From: Roseimaritima sp.
GTDB lineage: Bacteria > Planctomycetota > Planctomycetia > Pirellulales > Pirellulaceae
DNA: 6,860 nt
Direction: 5' to 3'
NCBI GenBank assembly: GCA_007124075.1
Contig: SLFV01000060.1
Coordinates: 1-6,860 of the forward strand
In this document: positions 4,726 to 6,860 of the stretch, one piece after another
Numbering within the stretch: position 1 is the stretch's first letter
Layout of the letters: every line of letters starts with the position of its first letter
The notes under the pieces: model-generated
Database searches by the model: none
Seen by the model: the letters and a program-made list of their open reading frames with translations, nothing else
What the model was told of the DNA's origin: nothing
Program-made: the position numbers and the translations under genes

Positions 4726-6860
4726 ATGCCACGCTATTGCTTTCTGTTTTTCGCGTTAGCCTTCACCACGTTCTGGACCTCCGTTATCACGGCACAAATT
4801 CCAACGTGCGAACTTGATGGTCTGAATCCGGCTGCCATTCAAAGCGGCACTCGCAGCGAAATCCGTATCGGTGGTCGGAACCTAGAGGAATCTCATCAAT
4901 TGATCATCACCGATCCTCAGGGAAACCGCTTGTCGGTGGGAATTGAAAACCAACCCGCTAAGTTGCGATTGCTTCGTGAGCATGCCGAACCGACCGACCG
5001 GTTTGTCATCGATGTCGAAGCGGAAACCGAAACTGGGCTGTGCGAGGTCAGAAGCCTGGGAAGGTTCGGTCTATCAAACCCGCGACCGCTGGTCATCACG
5101 CGGCAACCCGTCTTCATCCCGCCCAACCCGGCCTCCGATCCGGCGCAACGGCTGACGTTACCGACCGATCAAATCGTCTTCGATCATCTGCCTTCCAAGG
5201 CCAGTCGGTTCTATCAAGTCGACATCGCCCCTGACCAACAATTTCAATGTGTTGCGTACACCCAGCAAATCGACTCGCATGCGGCCTTGATTATGACGCT
5301 TCGTAACGGCGATGGGCAAGTTGTTGGTCGCGGTCGATCTATCGGTGATTGGCCGGCGGAGTTGGAATTTGATCAAGCCGGATCGTATGTCCTCGAAGTC
5401 CACGATTTGATCTTCTCAGGGGGCGAAAGTCACCCGTACTTGCTGGAAGGCAAGTTGCGTCCGCAACCCTCCCCTCAGCAGCAACGGGACGACACGGACG
5501 CTTCTACGGACCCTTTGGAATTGAACCGACTGCTGCGACCGCGACTGCATTCGGAACGGCAGTTGACCCAACTTGCTCCCTTTTTGGCACCCAACGCAGC
5601 ATTTTTTTCCGAACCTGTTGCGACCGAAACCACCGCGGATGACTTCTCTGCACAAGAACCGCTGACGAACTTTCCGGCGAACATTCGAGGCGATTTTCAC
5701 GATCCAAAACCCATCGACATCAGCGTCAGTCAGGGAAGAACGTTAACGCTGGATGTCGCCTCGGCGCGTTTGGGGCAACTGACCGATCCCCGTCTGCTGT
5801 TGTATCAGCTTGTTACGAAAGCTGACGGTTCGATCGAACCTCGCCGGCTTGCGGAACAAGATGACGGGCCCACCGTTGGCAACCCTGGTATGCGTTTACG
5901 TCAACTTGATCCGTTCCTGTCATGGACGGCACCGCAAGATGGCAATTATCGAATCGTTGTCTTGGACAATCAAAGCGGCAAACGACCTGCGGATGCACGT
6001 GGCTATTGGTTGCGGATTCGTGATGCTGCGCCCTCCTTTGCCGTATTGGCGTATCGCAGCTATCCCACCAACGATCCAGCGGGTTCACGCCCCTGGGGAT
6101 CGCAACTGCTGCCGGGCGGCAGCGAGTCGATTGGGGTGTTGGTTGTTCGCGCTCCTGGATTCAACGGTCCAGTCGAAATTCGCTTACAACGGCCGCCCGC
6201 TGGGGTTCGCTGTCCCCCGGTAATCATTCCTGCCGGCGCAAACGAGGGGCAACTGATTCTTACGGCTACCAAAGTGGAACCCTGGCACGGTACGCTAAAA
6301 ATCGTCGGTCAAGCCATGGGGCTGGACATGGTCCCGGAGATTGAGGCTCAGTATGCGACGTTTACCGCGCCAGCCGTCCCGACACGCAATGCGGTGCAAA
6401 CGCGTCGTTCGCTGCAACTCTTTGCATGTATACAAACCGCCGATGCCTTTCCCGTCCAAATCGACTTCGATGGCATGGAATCACTATCCGGTGGGGTAGG
6501 GACGAAAATCCCCATTAAGGCCAGGGCCCACCGCCAGGAGAACATGCAGGTCGAATGTATCCTGCGAGCTCAGCACCTGCCGTCGAAAGTGAGTGTGGGT
6601 GAAATCCGTATCCCCGGCGACCAGGCGGAGGCCGTGGCCGAAATCAACGTGGCAGCCGATGCGGCACCGGGTGAGTACACCTTGTGGTTTCAGGCGGAAA
6701 TGAAAATCAATTGGCAAAGGAATCCCGAAGCATTGACGCGGCAGCAAGCTTATGTGGAGAAACTGAAGCATGCACTTGAGGACCCCGATGCGGAGGGAAC
6801 ATCACCCGAAGCGTTGCAGGCGGCATTGACCGAGGCGACGGTTCGGTTGGAACAACTGCA
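4726..6860 (+). CDS. Secreted multi-domain protein with PPC-like beta-sandwich domains (C-terminus beyond the window)
   Basis: The frame is open from the ATG at 4726 to the window end, giving 711 codons without a stop. Residues 1-23 form a classic signal peptide (hydrophobic core CFLFFALAFTTFW, cleavage likely after VITA), so the product is exported. Residues about 27-125 resemble the Ig/TIG-like domain that opens many planctomycete secreted proteins (LNPAAIQSGTRSEIRIGGRNL). Two pre-peptidase C-terminal (PPC)-like sandwiches follow at about 155-240 (RFYQVDI, then FDQAGSYVLEVHD) and 318-431 (LSWTAPQDGNYRIVVLDNQSG, then GYWLRIRDA). Two more beta-rich modules lie at about 465-545 and 590-662, and a charged, probably helical segment begins near 672. 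Such proteins often sit near DUF1549/DUF1553 cytochrome-like genes, but none is visible here. No enzymatic domain is seen in the part present; binding or scaffold work in the periplasm or cell surface is inferred. No Shine-Dalgarno motif precedes the ATG. Confidence 0.85.
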   Translation, partial: MPRYCFLFFALAFTTFWTSVITAQIPTCELDGLNPAAIQSGTRSEIRIGGRNLEESHQLIITDPQGNRLSVGIENQPAKLRLLREHAEPTDRFVIDVEAETETGLCEVRSLGRFGLSNPRPLVITRQPVFIPPNPASDPAQRLTLPTDQIVFDHLPSKASRFYQVDIAPDQQFQCVAYTQQIDSHAALIMTLRNGDGQVVGRGRSIGDWPAELEFDQAGSYVLEVHDLIFSGGESHPYLLEGKLRPQPSPQQQRDDTDASTDPLELNRLLRPRLHSERQLTQLAPFLAPNAAFFSEPVATETTADDFSAQEPLTNFPANIRGDFHDPKPIDISVSQGRTLTLDVASARLGQLTDPRLLLYQLVTKADGSIEPRRLAEQDDGPTVGNPGMRLRQLDPFLSWTAPQDGNYRIVVLDNQSGKRPADARGYWLRIRDAAPSFAVLAYRSYPTNDPAGSRPWGSQLLPGGSESIGVLVVRAPGFNGPVEIRLQRPPAGVRCPPVIIPAGANEGQLILTATKVEPWHGTLKIVGQAMGLDMVPEIEAQYATFTAPAVPTRNAVQTRRSLQLFACIQTADAFPVQIDFDGMESLSGGVGTKIPIKARAHRQENMQVECILRAQHLPSKVSVGEIRIPGDQAEAVAEINVAADAAPGEYTLWFQAEMKINWQRNPEALTRQQAYVEKLKHALEDPDAEGTSPEALQAALTEATVRLEQL

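Noticed and set aside
4487..4759. 90-codon + strand frame before the PPC protein gene
   Set aside because: It spans the inverted repeat at 4504-4594 and overlaps the signal peptide of the gene at 4726 in another frame.

Overview
The window reads as a piece of a planctomycete chromosome, most like Rhodopirellula and its relatives (Pirellulaceae). This rests on a mid-50s GC feel, weak or missing Shine-Dalgarno motifs, a large secreted Ig-like/PPC-domain protein of planctomycete type, and spacers full of short palindromic repeats. It is inferred from gene style, not from a database match.

Four real genes lie on the + strand. (1) At 108-1136 is a HlyD/MFP-type periplasmic adaptor with no partner transporter inside the window. 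(2) At 1380-2138 is a RraA/HMG-CHA-aldolase-like protein. Its open frame runs back to 1266 through a palindromic repeat, so the upstream ATG codons are probably false starts. (3) At 2352-4334 is a large uncharacterised two-part protein. Its N-terminal part resembles the TraB/ChaN/EreA-like fold, and its well-patterned C-terminal part I cannot assign. (4) From 4726 to the window end is a secreted, multi-domain beta-sandwich protein with PPC-like domains, cut off by the window edge at 711 codons.

The spacers are the other notable part. The 243 bp between genes 1 and 2 hold an IS-end-like motif (1241-1264) and a near-perfect palindrome (1285-1335). The 391 bp between genes 3 and 4 hold three separate inverted repeats (4335-4375, 4504-4594, 4608-4641). 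The 4504-4594 element shares a 15-base core with the motif at 1241-1264 in the opposite orientation, so genes 2 and 3 are bracketed by related inverted sequences. No transposase is present.

Nothing shows that the four genes work in one pathway. Each is separated from the next by more than 200 bp, so they look like independent transcription units. No tRNA, rRNA or CRISPR array was seen. The item most worth following is gene 3, followed by the palindrome in the leader of the RraA-like gene.
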